A stretch of 64,000 nt of DNA from Alphaproteobacteria bacterium (GTDB lineage Bacteria; Pseudomonadota; Alphaproteobacteria; Reyranellales; Reyranellaceae), in assembly GCA_017307275.1 (NCBI GenBank), contig JAFKFK010000030.1, positions 17,892 through 81,891 of the forward strand, read 5' to 3'. Position numbers and translations under genes: made by a program. Every line of letters starts with the position of its first letter. Positions within the stretch are counted from its first letter, which is position 1. The notes under the pieces are model-generated. The model searched no databases, had not been told where the DNA came from, and saw nothing but the letters and a program-made list of their open reading frames with translations. Of the stretch, positions 16,866 to 24,965 are shown in pieces.

Positions 16866-17636
16866 ATGGCATCGCCGCTTTTCGACCTCACCGGCAAGGT
16901 CGCCGTTGTCACCGGCTCGAGCAAGGGCATCGGCAAATCGATTGCCCTGCACCTCGCGCTGCAGGGCGCCAAGGTCGTGGTGTCGAGCCGCAAGGCGCCG
17001 GCGTGCGAAGAGGCAGCCGCCGAAATCAAGAAGGCGGGCGGCCACGCGACCGTCATTCCCTGCAACATCTCCGACAAGGACCAGTGCATCAACCTGATCG
17101 CCCAGACAAAGAAGCAGGTCGGGCCGGTCGATATCCTGGTCTGCAACGCCGCGTCGAACCCCTATTACGGGCCGACCGAGAAGATGCCGGACGATGCCTT
17201 CATGAAGATCATGCAGAACAACATTCTGTCCAACATCTGGCTGATTACCAATTGCATCCCCGACATGCGGGCCAAGAAGGACGGCTCGATCATCATCGTC
17301 TCGTCGATCGGCGGCGTGCGCGGCACGCCGGTGATCGGCGCCTACGGCATCTCCAAGGCCGCCGACATGCAGCTCGCGCGTAACCTGGCGACGGAACTCG
17401 GCCCCGACAATATCCGCATCAACACCATCGCCCCCGGCCTGGTGAAGACCGACTTCGCCAAGGCGCTGTGGGACAACCCCGAATACCTCGACAAGCGGCT
17501 GCAGAGCGCCCCGCTGCGTCGTATCGGCGAGCCGGACGACATCGGCGGTATCGCCGTCATGCTGGCCGGAAAGGCCGGTGCCTTTATTACCGGCCAGACC
17601 ATCATTGCCGATGCGGGCGTGACGATCGGCAGCTAG
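16866..17636 (+). CDS. SDR family NAD(P)-dependent oxidoreductase
   Basis: The start is the ATG at 16866, eight bases after GGAGG; longer upstream frames do not match the family. The 256-residue classical SDR has the cofactor motif TGSSKGIGKS near residue 15, NAAS near 90, catalytic Ser in VSSIGG, and YGISK (Tyr and Lys) near 155-160. The C-terminus has the usual GQTIIADAG. The family oxidises or reduces alcohols and ketones with NAD(P). It precedes the Bug receptor and LigA/LigB genes on the same strand and could supply or follow the ring-cleavage step; the substrate is unknown. Confidence 0.9.
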   Translation: MASPLFDLTGKVAVVTGSSKGIGKSIALHLALQGAKVVVSSRKAPACEEAAAEIKKAGGHATVIPCNISDKDQCINLIAQTKKQVGPVDILVCNAASNPYYGPTEKMPDDAFMKIMQNNILSNIWLITNCIPDMRAKKDGSIIIVSSIGGVRGTPVIGAYGISKAADMQLARNLATELGPDNIRINTIAPGLVKTDFAKALWDNPEYLDKRLQSAPLRRIGEPDDIGGIAVMLAGKAGAFITGQTIIADAGVTIGS

Positions 17637-17640
17637 CATC

Positions 17641-17696
17641 CCTCCCAGGACCTCCCCCTCCGCACCCTTGCGGAAGAGGGGAGGCCTTTAGGGAGG
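17641..17696 (+). repeat. GC-rich nested hairpin upstream of the Bug receptor gene
   Basis: Positions 17651-17684 fold as a stem of seven plus six pairs (CCTCCCC with GGGGAGG, TCCGCA with TGCGGA, CCCT loop). An outer CCTCCC at 17641-17646 can pair with GGGAGG at 17691-17696, which is the ribosome binding site of the next gene. The sequence resembles dispersed palindromes common between genes of GC-rich alphaproteobacteria. There is no T-tract, so a terminator is less likely than an mRNA-processing or translation-attenuating element. Confidence 0.5.
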
Positions 17697-17703
17697 AGCA
17701 ACA

Positions 17704-18672
17704 ATGAAGCGCTGCACAGGCGTTCTTCTCGCCGCCCTCGGGATGCTCATGGCAGCTCCCGTCTGGGCCCAATCCTATCCGACCAAGCCCGTGCGCATCG
17801 TGGCGCCATTTCCACCCGGCGGTGTCGCCGACGTGCTGGCGCGCGCACTTGCTCCGGAGCTGCAGGCAGCCCTCGGCCAGCAGGTGATCGTCGACAACAA
17901 GCCGGGGGCGGGCGGTAACATCGGTGCGGAGATCGTGGCCAAGGCAGAGCCCGACGGCCATACGCTGCTGCTGGCTTCGGCCGGCATTCTGACGATCAAC
18001 GAATTCCTCTACGCCAAGATGCCGTTCGATCCGGCCAAGGCCTTTGCGCCCATCACGGTCGTGGGCGACATGCCCAACATCGTGGTCGTCCATCCGCGCG
18101 CTGGCGTGGCGACACTGAAGGAGCTGATCGACAAGGCCAAGGCACAGCCGGGCAAGCTCGATTTCGGTTCTGCCGGTAATGGCACGACCACTCACCTGGC
18201 CATCGTACTGTTGGAGCAGGCGGCCAAGGTCAAACTCGCCCACGTGCCTTACAAGGGCGCAGCGCCTGCAGTGCAGGATCTGGTCGCCGGGCAGATCGAT
18301 GGGCTGGTCGACAATCCGCCGTTGGTGCTGCCCCACATCAAGAGCGGTGCCATCAAGGCGCTGGCCTGGGCGGCGCCCCAGCGTATGGCGATCCTGCCCG
18401 ATGTGCCGACGGCAGCGGAAGCCGGTCTGCCGGGCTTCGAAGCCTCGTCCTGGTTCGCACTGGTCGCGCCTGCCGGCACGCCCAAGGAAATCGTTGCCCG
18501 GTTGAATGCCGAGGCAGCGAAGATCCTGAAGGATCCCAAGATGGCCGAGCAGTTCGCCCAGCGCGGTATCCGTCTGGTCGGCAACTCTGCCGAAGAGTTT
18601 GCCGTTTTCATCCCCAAGGAGCGGGCGCGATGGGGAGAGATCGTGAAAGCTTCAGGCGTGAAGCTGGAGTAG
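17704..18672 (+). CDS. Tripartite tricarboxylate transporter receptor (Bug/TctC family)
   Basis: The 322-residue protein has a Sec signal (about 1-22, ending VWA-Q) and the Bug opening YPTKPVRIVAPFPPGG, then DNKPGAGG and a C-terminal half with VPTAAEAGLPGFE, all typical. Such periplasmic receptors bind carboxylates and feed TctA/TctB permeases, which are absent here; orphan receptors are usual in this family. It stands directly before the LigA/LigB-type genes, 10 bases away, so an aromatic acid ligand such as a dihydroxybenzoate is a reasonable inference. Confidence 0.9.
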   Translation: MKRCTGVLLAALGMLMAAPVWAQSYPTKPVRIVAPFPPGGVADVLARALAPELQAALGQQVIVDNKPGAGGNIGAEIVAKAEPDGHTLLLASAGILTINEFLYAKMPFDPAKAFAPITVVGDMPNIVVVHPRAGVATLKELIDKAKAQPGKLDFGSAGNGTTTHLAIVLLEQAAKVKLAHVPYKGAAPAVQDLVAGQIDGLVDNPPLVLPHIKSGAIKALAWAAPQRMAILPDVPTAAEAGLPGFEASSWFALVAPAGTPKEIVARLNAEAAKILKDPKMAEQFAQRGIRLVGNSAEEFAVFIPKERARWGEIVKASGVKLE

Positions 18673-18682
18673 GTGCTGCTCC

Positions 18683-19036
18683 ATGAGCCTCTATCAGGTC
18701 CAGAAGTTGATCTATCAGCTCAACCGCGATCCGCGGACGCGCGAGCGCTATGCTGCGGAGCGCGACGCGGTATTGGCCGAGTACGAGCTCACGGCTGAAG
18801 AGGAAGGCGCGCTCACCAAGCCCGATATCGGGCTGCTCTATGTGCTGGGGGTCAACGGCCAGCTCCTCATGCACTTTGCCGCCCTCCACAAGATCGAGTG
18901 GACCGACTATCTCGACCGGATGCGGCATGGGCTGCGGGAGCACGGCCAGGTGCGTGAAGGCGTCTATGCCGCGACCGGTTATGAGGGTGTCGAGGCGCAC
19001 GACGCCCGGCTGAAGCGCGACAGAGAAAACAGGTAA
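18683..19036 (+). CDS. Protocatechuate 4,5-dioxygenase alpha subunit-like protein (LigA family)
   Basis: The 117-residue protein is the small helical partner of class III extradiol dioxygenases. It has the family pattern YQVQKLIYQLNRDPRTRERY, a middle LTAEEEGAL, and DIGLLYVLGVNGQLLMHFA. The alpha subunit closes the active site of the LigB-type subunit encoded 13 bases downstream. Length and gene order (small subunit first) match LigAB. The ring substrate is not certain; gallate or protocatechuate-like catechols are typical. Confidence 0.85.
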   Translation: MSLYQVQKLIYQLNRDPRTRERYAAERDAVLAEYELTAEEEGALTKPDIGLLYVLGVNGQLLMHFAALHKIEWTDYLDRMRHGLREHGQVREGVYAATGYEGVEAHDARLKRDRENR

Positions 19037-19049
19037 CGGGAGAAGGTCG

Positions 19050-19874
19050 ATGCCTCTGGTCTATTGCGGTGCGTGCAGCCACGCCCCTGGCATCACCGCC
19101 CGCGCCGAACGGGCCGACACCCAGACACGGCAGGCGCTCGAAAGTGCGTTTCGGCGCATGGGCGACGACATCCGCGCGACGCGGCCGGATGCGTTGGTGG
19201 TCATTGCCGCCGAGCATTTCGCCAACTTCTTCATGAACAACATGCCGGCCTTTGCAATGGGCATGGCCGATTCCTACGAAGGGCCGATCGAGGACGAGGC
19301 GTTCCTGCGCATCAAGCGGACAACGGTCCCCGGCAACAAGGCCCTGTCCCGTAGGCTGATCGAGAAGGTCATGCAGACGGTCGACGTCGCCTATGCCGAG
19401 GAATGGAAGTTCGATCACGGCATCTCGGTGCCGCTGCATTTCCTGACGCCGGACTACGACCTTCCGATCATCCCCGCCAACATCAACTGCCAGGGCCCGC
19501 CGCTGACGCCATTGGCCCGCGCCTGGGCTTTCGGGGAAGCGCTGCGCCAGGCGGCCGACTCCGTGCCGGAGCGGATCGCGCTGGTCGGCACCGGCGGCAT
19601 CTCGCATTGGCCGGCGACGCCCGACTCGGGGAAGATCAACGAGAAATGGGATCGGGAGTTTCTTGCCCGCTGGGCCGCCAACGACCGCGAGGCGATGCTG
19701 TCCTACAGCGACGCCGAAACCTATCGCGATGCCGGGCAGGGGGGATTCGAGATCAGGACCTTCATCGCCGCCGCTGCCGCGGCCAAGGGCGCGAAGGGAA
19801 AGATCGAGTTCTGCGAGCCCGTGCCGATCTTCGCCGTGAGCTGCACGATCGCCCGGATGACGATCGCTGCCTGA
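19050..19874 (+). CDS. Class III extradiol ring-cleavage dioxygenase (LigB family)
   Basis: The 274-residue protein has the LigB fold with likely Fe(II) ligands His11 in CSHAPGI and His56 in AAEHFANFF, plus further conserved His in FDHGISVPL and GGISHWP. It would open a catechol ring next to the diol with O2. It partners with the LigA-like subunit just upstream. GGAGAAGG precedes the start. No lactonase, decarboxylase or hydratase of a meta-cleavage pathway is adjacent, so the rest of the route must lie elsewhere or involve the SDR and hydrolase nearby. Confidence 0.88.
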   Translation: MPLVYCGACSHAPGITARAERADTQTRQALESAFRRMGDDIRATRPDALVVIAAEHFANFFMNNMPAFAMGMADSYEGPIEDEAFLRIKRTTVPGNKALSRRLIEKVMQTVDVAYAEEWKFDHGISVPLHFLTPDYDLPIIPANINCQGPPLTPLARAWAFGEALRQAADSVPERIALVGTGGISHWPATPDSGKINEKWDREFLARWAANDREAMLSYSDAETYRDAGQGGFEIRTFIAAAAAAKGAKGKIEFCEPVPIFAVSCTIARMTIAA

Positions 19875-19880
19875 AAGTGG

Positions 19881-20621
19881 TCAGCTCTTCTTCTTGAAGG
19901 TGACGACCAGCACGTCGCGATAGGCAGGCAGGGCGGGATTCTCCGCCTCGACCGGCGTGACGCCATGATAGCGGCGGGCATCGTCGACCAGGGCGGCGTC
20001 GAGCGGGTCGGTCAGGGTGAAGCTGCCCAGCTCGCGCTTGTCGAGATCGTGGACGGTCGTCGTGCCGCTCGCGATGTTGCGGCGGGCAATCAGCAGCACC
20101 AGCACATAGTCGACGCCGTCGCGATGCATGCCCTCGGGCGTCGGCTTGCCGTGTTCGCCCTGCTTGGCCTCGATCCGGAACTGGTGCGCCTCGACATGCC
20201 ATTCGGCAGTTTCCGGCGCGAGTCGACCAAAAAGGGCCCGGCAGTATTCGAGGATGGTGCGCATGGAGGCGCCTGCCCCGATCTCCTCGGTGATCGGCTT
20301 GAACCAGCGCTCGATGCCGCCATTCAGGGTGTTGTAGTTGACGCCCTGATAATGCGGCTGATGAGGGCCGCGCGCGATCGGGCCCTGACGACCGGCCCGC
20401 CAGACGCCAAAGCGGCGCTTCCGATAGCGCCCGCCATCACCCATGTAGGTATCGACGTCGAGATCGTTCCAACTCTCGGCGAAGGCCGGCCAGTCAGCCA
20501 GGGTACCGAAGCGCGCAAAAGCAGTTCGCATATCTGAAGCTTCGACGAAGGCATAACCCGCCCGCGCGATGGCGGTGCGGATGCCCGTGGCGTTCTGTAG
20601 GCCTGTGCCGATTTCGCTCAT
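19881..20621 (-). CDS. 2OG-Fe dioxygenase family protein
   Basis: The 246-residue protein matches the 2OG-Fe dioxygenase family that includes amino acid hydroxylases of the isoleucine dioxygenase type. The HxD metal pair is in MHRDGVDYVLVLL, the distal His in RRYHGVTPVE, and the 2-oxoglutarate-binding Arg is probably in YRDVLVVTFKK. It would hydroxylate a free amino acid or similar small molecule in the cytoplasm, using 2-oxoglutarate and O2. It ends 6 bases from the convergent LigB gene and is divergent from the next alpha/beta hydrolase. The substrate is unknown. Confidence 0.8.
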   Translation of the reverse strand: MSEIGTGLQNATGIRTAIARAGYAFVEASDMRTAFARFGTLADWPAFAESWNDLDVDTYMGDGGRYRKRRFGVWRAGRQGPIARGPHQPHYQGVNYNTLNGGIERWFKPITEEIGAGASMRTILEYCRALFGRLAPETAEWHVEAHQFRIEAKQGEHGKPTPEGMHRDGVDYVLVLLIARRNIASGTTTVHDLDKRELGSFTLTDPLDAALVDDARRYHGVTPVEAENPALPAYRDVLVVTFKKKS

Positions 20622-20692
20622 GTTCCGAAGCCTATCACTCCGTCACGGGACTGCCATATGATCTAAACTCTGGGCCGACCCGGAGAAAAACG

Positions 20693-21577
20693 ATGCCTTA
20701 TGCGACGACCGACGATGGGGTGAAGCTCTACTTCGAGGAGGTCGGGGCCGGTACGCCCATCGTGTTCGTCCACGAGTTCGCTGCCGACTACCGGTCCTGG
20801 GAGGCGCAGATGCGCCATTTCGGCCAGCGCAACCGCTGCATCACCTACAGTGCTCGTGGGTATCCGCCGTCGGACGTGCCGGAGAGGGCCGCGAGCTACA
20901 GCCAGAACCGCGCCACCGACGATATCCTGGCGGTTCTCGACCATCTCGAGATTAAGAAAGCGCATGTTGTCGGCCTTTCCATGGGAGGCTTCGCCAGCTT
21001 GCACTTCGGCTTCCGCCATCCCGCTCGCGCGCTTTCCCTCGTCGTGGCTGGGGTGGGCTACGGTGCCGAAAAGGAGCAGCAATCCCGGTTCAAGACCGAG
21101 GTTGCGGTGGTGGCGAAATCGCTGCTGGAAGAGGGGATGGCCGCCTTCGCCGAAAAGTACGCCTATGGCCCGACCCGCGTGCAGTTCGAGAACAAGGATC
21201 CGCGCGGTTTCGCGGAGTTCAAGCAGGCGCTGGCGGCGCATTCGGCGCTGGGTTCCGCAAACACGCAGATCGGGTGCCAGGGGGAAAGGCCCTCGCTCTA
21301 CGACCTGGTCGCCGAGATGCGGGCGATGACGGTGCCGACCCTGGTACTGACCGGCGACGAGGATTGGCCCTGCCTTGCACCTGCACTCCTGATGAAGCGC
21401 GAGATCCCGTCGGCGGCGTTGGCGGTGATGCCGAACTGCGGGCACACGATCAACCTCGAGGATCCCGATCAGTTCAACCGGATCGTCGGCGACTTCATCG
21501 TGCAGGTCGACGCCGGCCGCTGGCCCAAGCGTGACCCGCGTGCGGTGAGCACGTCGATCACCGGGATGAAGAGTTAG
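20693..21577 (+). CDS. Alpha/beta hydrolase
   Basis: The 294-residue protein has the canonical fold: HEF near the oxyanion site, nucleophile elbow GLSMGG (Ser about 101), acid residue near LTGDEDWPC, and catalytic His in NCGHTINLEDP. GGAGAAAAACG precedes the ATG. Candidate activities are ester, lactone or C-C bond hydrolysis; the last would suit a meta-cleavage route with the nearby LigAB, but sequence alone does not show this. Its stop overlaps the convergent SDR gene by four bases. Confidence 0.85.
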   Translation: MPYATTDDGVKLYFEEVGAGTPIVFVHEFAADYRSWEAQMRHFGQRNRCITYSARGYPPSDVPERAASYSQNRATDDILAVLDHLEIKKAHVVGLSMGGFASLHFGFRHPARALSLVVAGVGYGAEKEQQSRFKTEVAVVAKSLLEEGMAAFAEKYAYGPTRVQFENKDPRGFAEFKQALAAHSALGSANTQIGCQGERPSLYDLVAEMRAMTVPTLVLTGDEDWPCLAPALLMKREIPSAALAVMPNCGHTINLEDPDQFNRIVGDFIVQVDAGRWPKRDPRAVSTSITGMKS

Positions 21578-22332
21578 GCCGTAAGGCCGCCGTCGCAGAC
21601 GAACTCGGAGCCGGTCGAGAAGGTCGATTCATCCGACAGCAGGAACAGGATCATGCTGGCAACCTCGTCGGCGCGGCCGAGGCGGCCGATCGGGTGCATG
21701 TCCTCCAGAGACTGGCGGCCGCTCATGTTGCCGTCGCTCTGCTCCAGCCGCGGTGCGATCATCGGCGTATCGATGTAGCCCGGATGCACGGAGTTGCAGC
21801 GGATGTTGTATTTCATCTGCGCGCAATGCAGTGCCACGTTCTTGGTCAGGGTACGGACGGCGCCCTTGCTGGCGCAGTAGGCCATAGCGTAGGCGGCGCC
21901 GCGCAGGCCGAGCACCGAAGAGATGTTCACGATCGAGCCGCCGCCAGCTTCCTTCATGGCAGGGATTGCGGTCTTGCAGCCGAGGAAGGTGCCCAGCGAG
22001 TTGATGTCGTTGACGCGGCGGTATTCCTCCAGCGTGCAGTCCTCGATCGAATTGCGGACACCGATACCGGCCGCGTTCAGGAGCCCGTGCAGGTGCCCGA
22101 ACTTCTCGACGGTCGTGGCGACGGCGGCTTGCCAACTCGCCTCCTGGACAACGTCGAGCGCCACGAAATGCGCTGCCGGGCCCAGCTCGGCGGCGAGCGC
22201 ACGACCCTTGGCCTCGTCGCGGTCCGCCAGCACGGCCTTGCCGCCCTCGCGCACGACCTGACGCGCGGTTTCCGCACCGATACCCGACGCGCCGCCGCTC
22301 AGCAGTACGACCTTGTTCTCAAGACGGGGCAA
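21574..22332 (-). CDS. SDR family oxidoreductase
   Basis: The 252-residue classical SDR has SGGASGIGAETARQ at the cofactor site, NAAGIG, catalytic Ser in NISSVLG, and YCASKGA. The start is TTG at 22332, preceded by GGAGG at a good distance; it overlaps the upstream SDR gene by 14 bases. The two neighbours resemble each other throughout, so they probably arose by tandem duplication and form one operon. The substrate is unknown. Confidence 0.9.
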   Translation of the reverse strand: MPRLENKVVLLSGGASGIGAETARQVVREGGKAVLADRDEAKGRALAAELGPAAHFVALDVVQEASWQAAVATTVEKFGHLHGLLNAAGIGVRNSIEDCTLEEYRRVNDINSLGTFLGCKTAIPAMKEAGGGSIVNISSVLGLRGAAYAMAYCASKGAVRTLTKNVALHCAQMKYNIRCNSVHPGYIDTPMIAPRLEQSDGNMSGRQSLEDMHPIGRLGRADEVASMILFLLSDESTFSTGSEFVCDGGLTA

Positions 22333-23113
22333 AGAGGGACCTCCTGAGCAGACCGGCGGTCAGACCGCCATCGGCCGTGAACTCCGCGCCGGTGACGAAG
22401 CGCGAGCGATCCGAGGCCAGCCACAGAACCAGCTCGCCGAGGTCCTCGGGTTCGGCCATGCGGCCGATCGGATGACGCGAGCCGATGAAGGCCTTGCCCT
22501 GTTCGTGGCCGACGGCCTGCCACAGCGGATTGAAGATCGCCGTGTCGACACCGCCCGGATGCACCGAGTTGCAGCGGATGCCATTCTTCTGCTCCGCGCA
22601 GTAGAGCGCGACGCTCTTGCTGAGCAGTCGCACGGCGCCTTTGCTCGCGGTATAGGCGGTCGGGCCGGCACCACCGACGAGGCCTGCGACCGACGATATG
22701 TTGACGATGGAGCCTCCGGATTCGGGCTTGTCCGTGCCGGTCTGCTTCATGCCCTTGATCGCATACTTGCAGCCGAGAAAGACGCCTTCCGAATTGATGG
22801 CCTGTACGTGCTGCCAGTTCTCGACGGTCGTGGTCTCGGGCGTGCCCGAGCCGCCTGAGATGCCGGCATTGTTCACGACGATATCGAGCCGGCCGTCATG
22901 CTTGAGCACATCTGCCAGCAGGGCCTGCCAGGAGGCTTCGGAGGCGACATCGTGGGTGACGAAACGGCCGGGCCCCTCGGTATGAGAGCCTTTTTGGAGA
23001 TCGGCGACGATCACTGTCGCGCCTTCGCCGGCGAGGAGGGCCGCTGACGCCGCACCGATCCCCGATGCGCCGCCGGTCACGATTGCGACCTGACCTGAAA
23101 GTTCGTTGCTCAT
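22319..23113 (-). CDS. SDR family oxidoreductase
   Basis: The 264-residue classical SDR has TGGASGIGAASAALL, NNAGISGG, Ser in NISSVAG, and YTASKGA. An insert after the middle (KQTGTDKPESGG) distinguishes it from its downstream paralog. It is the first gene of a two-gene operon read leftward, with a 14-base overlap into the next gene. It is divergent from the small lipoprotein gene at 23175. The reaction is NAD(P)-linked alcohol/ketone conversion; the substrate is unknown. Confidence 0.9.
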   Translation of the reverse strand: MSNELSGQVAIVTGGASGIGAASAALLAGEGATVIVADLQKGSHTEGPGRFVTHDVASEASWQALLADVLKHDGRLDIVVNNAGISGGSGTPETTTVENWQHVQAINSEGVFLGCKYAIKGMKQTGTDKPESGGSIVNISSVAGLVGGAGPTAYTASKGAVRLLSKSVALYCAEQKNGIRCNSVHPGGVDTAIFNPLWQAVGHEQGKAFIGSRHPIGRMAEPEDLGELVLWLASDRSRFVTGAEFTADGGLTAGLLRRSLFAPS

Positions 23114-23174
23114 CTAAGCGGAACCATAGCGGACCAAAGGCAAGTGCAGTAGCGTATCGACAAGGGAGGATCGC

Positions 23175-23495
23175 ATGGCGAAGCTCGTTGGCAGTGTAGG
23201 TTTGATGACGGTGTCTCTGTTGGTCGTCGGTTGCACGCAGACCGCAGGGGGGCCGCCGCCCGGCATGACGGCCGCGCAGGGGCAGGCCTACTGCACGAAG
23301 CTCACCACGACCTACGCCGAGTATGTCGCGGGTGTCAGCACGGCGATGGGCGGCGTCGGCGTCGGTGGCGCTCAGCCCGATATCGATGCCCGAGTGGCAA
23401 TCGCCCAGTGCCAGGATGGCAATACCGCGGCCGGCATCCCCGTGCTGCAGCGCGAGCTGCGCAACAACAAGGTCGCCGTGCCGCCGCCGGGCTGA
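23175..23495 (+). CDS. Small putative lipoprotein
   Basis: The 106-residue protein has a lipobox ending VVGC (Cys20), so it is probably lipid-anchored. The rest is short, with a Pro/Gly-rich linker after the Cys, then two further Cys (YCTKL and AQCQDG) that may form a disulfide, and a Pro-rich end. I do not recognise the family. The ribosome binding site GGGAGG and the terminator at 23519-23551 frame it as a single-gene transcript. Confidence 0.7.
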   Translation: MAKLVGSVGLMTVSLLVVGCTQTAGGPPPGMTAAQGQAYCTKLTTTYAEYVAGVSTAMGGVGVGGAQPDIDARVAIAQCQDGNTAAGIPVLQRELRNNKVAVPPPG

Positions 23496-23518
23496 TCGGG
23501 GATAGAGGAAGTACAGAA

Positions 23519-23551
23519 AAGCCCGGACGGTTTCCCGCCCGGGCTTCTTTG
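23519..23551. terminator. Bidirectional rho-independent terminator
   Basis: AAGCCCGG (23519-23526) pairs with CCGGGCTT (23539-23546). A T-rich CTTTGTTTT follows on the plus strand, and an A-rich GAAAA precedes it, giving TTTTC on the minus strand. It serves the lipoprotein gene and the convergent LIV-transporter operon. Confidence 0.75.
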
Positions 23552-23572
23552 TTTTCATCGGGCCTGCGAGAC

Positions 23573-24772
23573 TTAGAAGGACAGGCCGTCCTTCACCAGA
23601 ACCCAGCGGCCATTCTTGACTTCCTGCACCTGGGTGATGGTGGTCGCCAGGTGATTGGTCTTGGAGAACTTGGTGATCGGCGAGTTGAAGATGTCCTGGA
23701 ACTCCTTGCCGGACTCCAGCGCGTCAAGGAACTTCTGTCCCGTCAGGTCCTTGCCGGCGAGCTGGGCATAGAACGCGAAGGTCATGATCGCGTTGTAGCC
23801 GATGACCGCCTGTGTATTGGGCTCGGAATTGAACATCTTGAAGTAGGCCTCGGCCCACTCCTTGACCGGACCCTTGGCCGTATCGCGATAGGGGATCTCG
23901 AAGCCTGCGGCGGAGTAGAGGCCTTCGACCAGTTCCTTGCCGAGGGCAGGAATTTCGAGAACGTTGACCGGTGTGGCCCCGAGCCAGATCGGGTTGAAAC
24001 CGATCTTCTTGGACTCGGCCATCAGGCCGATCGTCTCGCGGATAACCGTACCCAGCACGACGAGGTCGCAACCGTCGGACTTCATCTTGGCAGCCTGGGC
24101 TGCGAAGTCGGAAGCGCCGCGCTTGTAGGTGGTGACCGACACCGGCTTCATCTTCATGGCGTCGAGCTGTTGCGTATAGCCGTCGAAGACGTTCTTACCG
24201 TACTCGTCGTCCTGGTACATGATGCAGACCGACTTCGGCTTCTTCCAGTCGATCATGTACTTCAGTGCCGCTCGCGTGCTCTCGACATAGGGCAGCAGGT
24301 TGTTGAACTTGAGCCGCTCCTGCGCCTTCGACGGATCGAACTTGTAGGTGAACTCCGCGGCTGTCAGCGGGAAGAGCTGCGGCACGCCGGCCTCGAACAG
24401 GATGTCCTGCGCGGCCAGCACCGTCGGCGAGCCCATCGGTCCGATCATCGCGAAGACCTTGTCCTTCTCGACCATCTTCTGGCTGGCGAGCACGGCCTTC
24501 TTCGGGTCGTAGCCCGAGTCTTCGGCGATCATACGGATCTTTCGACCGTTGATGCCGCCCTTGGCGTTGACGTCCTCGACCGCGAGCTTCATGCCGTTGA
24601 GAACCGGTACGCCCCATACCTTGATGGGACCACTGAGGTCCTGATGGGTGCCGATCACGATCTCGGTTGGCGTCACGCCCTGATTGGTGACTTTGGTCTG
24701 GGCGAACGCCGGTAGCATCGCCAGCGTTGCCGCCGCGCCGACCAAGGGCGCGACGAATGACTTGATGTGCAT
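23573..24772 (-). CDS. Branched-chain amino acid-type ABC transporter substrate-binding protein, copy 2
   Basis: The ATG at 24772 is chosen because GGAGGAAATGCGCA precedes it and the protein then opens with a clean Sec signal (MHIKSF to AFAQ, about 25 residues). The 399-residue protein is a LivJ/LivK-type type I periplasmic binding protein: GTHQDLSGPIK near the start, GGINGRKI, MIGPMGSPTVLAAQDI, MYQDDEYGKNV. It is closely similar along its length to the next upstream protein, so this is a tandem duplication. It ends the LIV operon; separation from copy 1 by a terminator suggests it has its own promoter. Confidence 0.92.
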   Translation of the reverse strand: MHIKSFVAPLVGAAATLAMLPAFAQTKVTNQGVTPTEIVIGTHQDLSGPIKVWGVPVLNGMKLAVEDVNAKGGINGRKIRMIAEDSGYDPKKAVLASQKMVEKDKVFAMIGPMGSPTVLAAQDILFEAGVPQLFPLTAAEFTYKFDPSKAQERLKFNNLLPYVESTRAALKYMIDWKKPKSVCIMYQDDEYGKNVFDGYTQQLDAMKMKPVSVTTYKRGASDFAAQAAKMKSDGCDLVVLGTVIRETIGLMAESKKIGFNPIWLGATPVNVLEIPALGKELVEGLYSAAGFEIPYRDTAKGPVKEWAEAYFKMFNSEPNTQAVIGYNAIMTFAFYAQLAGKDLTGQKFLDALESGKEFQDIFNSPITKFSKTNHLATTITQVQEVKNGRWVLVKDGLSF

Positions 24773-24911
24773 TGCGCATTTCCTCCACTGCGGCGCCAAT
24801 CTTGTACCGGCGGGTGGCGCCTACCCGACGTCGTCGCTTCAGCGACTTGGCCGAATTAAAGCAGTTTCGCAGAGATTGTGCACGGCGAAACGCGAGATTC
24901 CGGGCAGCAAA

Positions 24912-24950
24912 AAGGGCCCGGACAGCAACCCGCCCGGGCCCTCTTTACTG
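24912..24950 (-). terminator. Rho-independent terminator after binding protein copy 1
   Basis: AGGGCCCGG (24913-24921) and CCGGGCCCT (24934-24942) form a perfect nine-pair stem. On the minus strand the stem is followed by TTTTTGC, as expected for the end of the 24966-26168 gene. Confidence 0.75.
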
Positions 24951-24965
24951 CCTTGTCAGGCGAAA

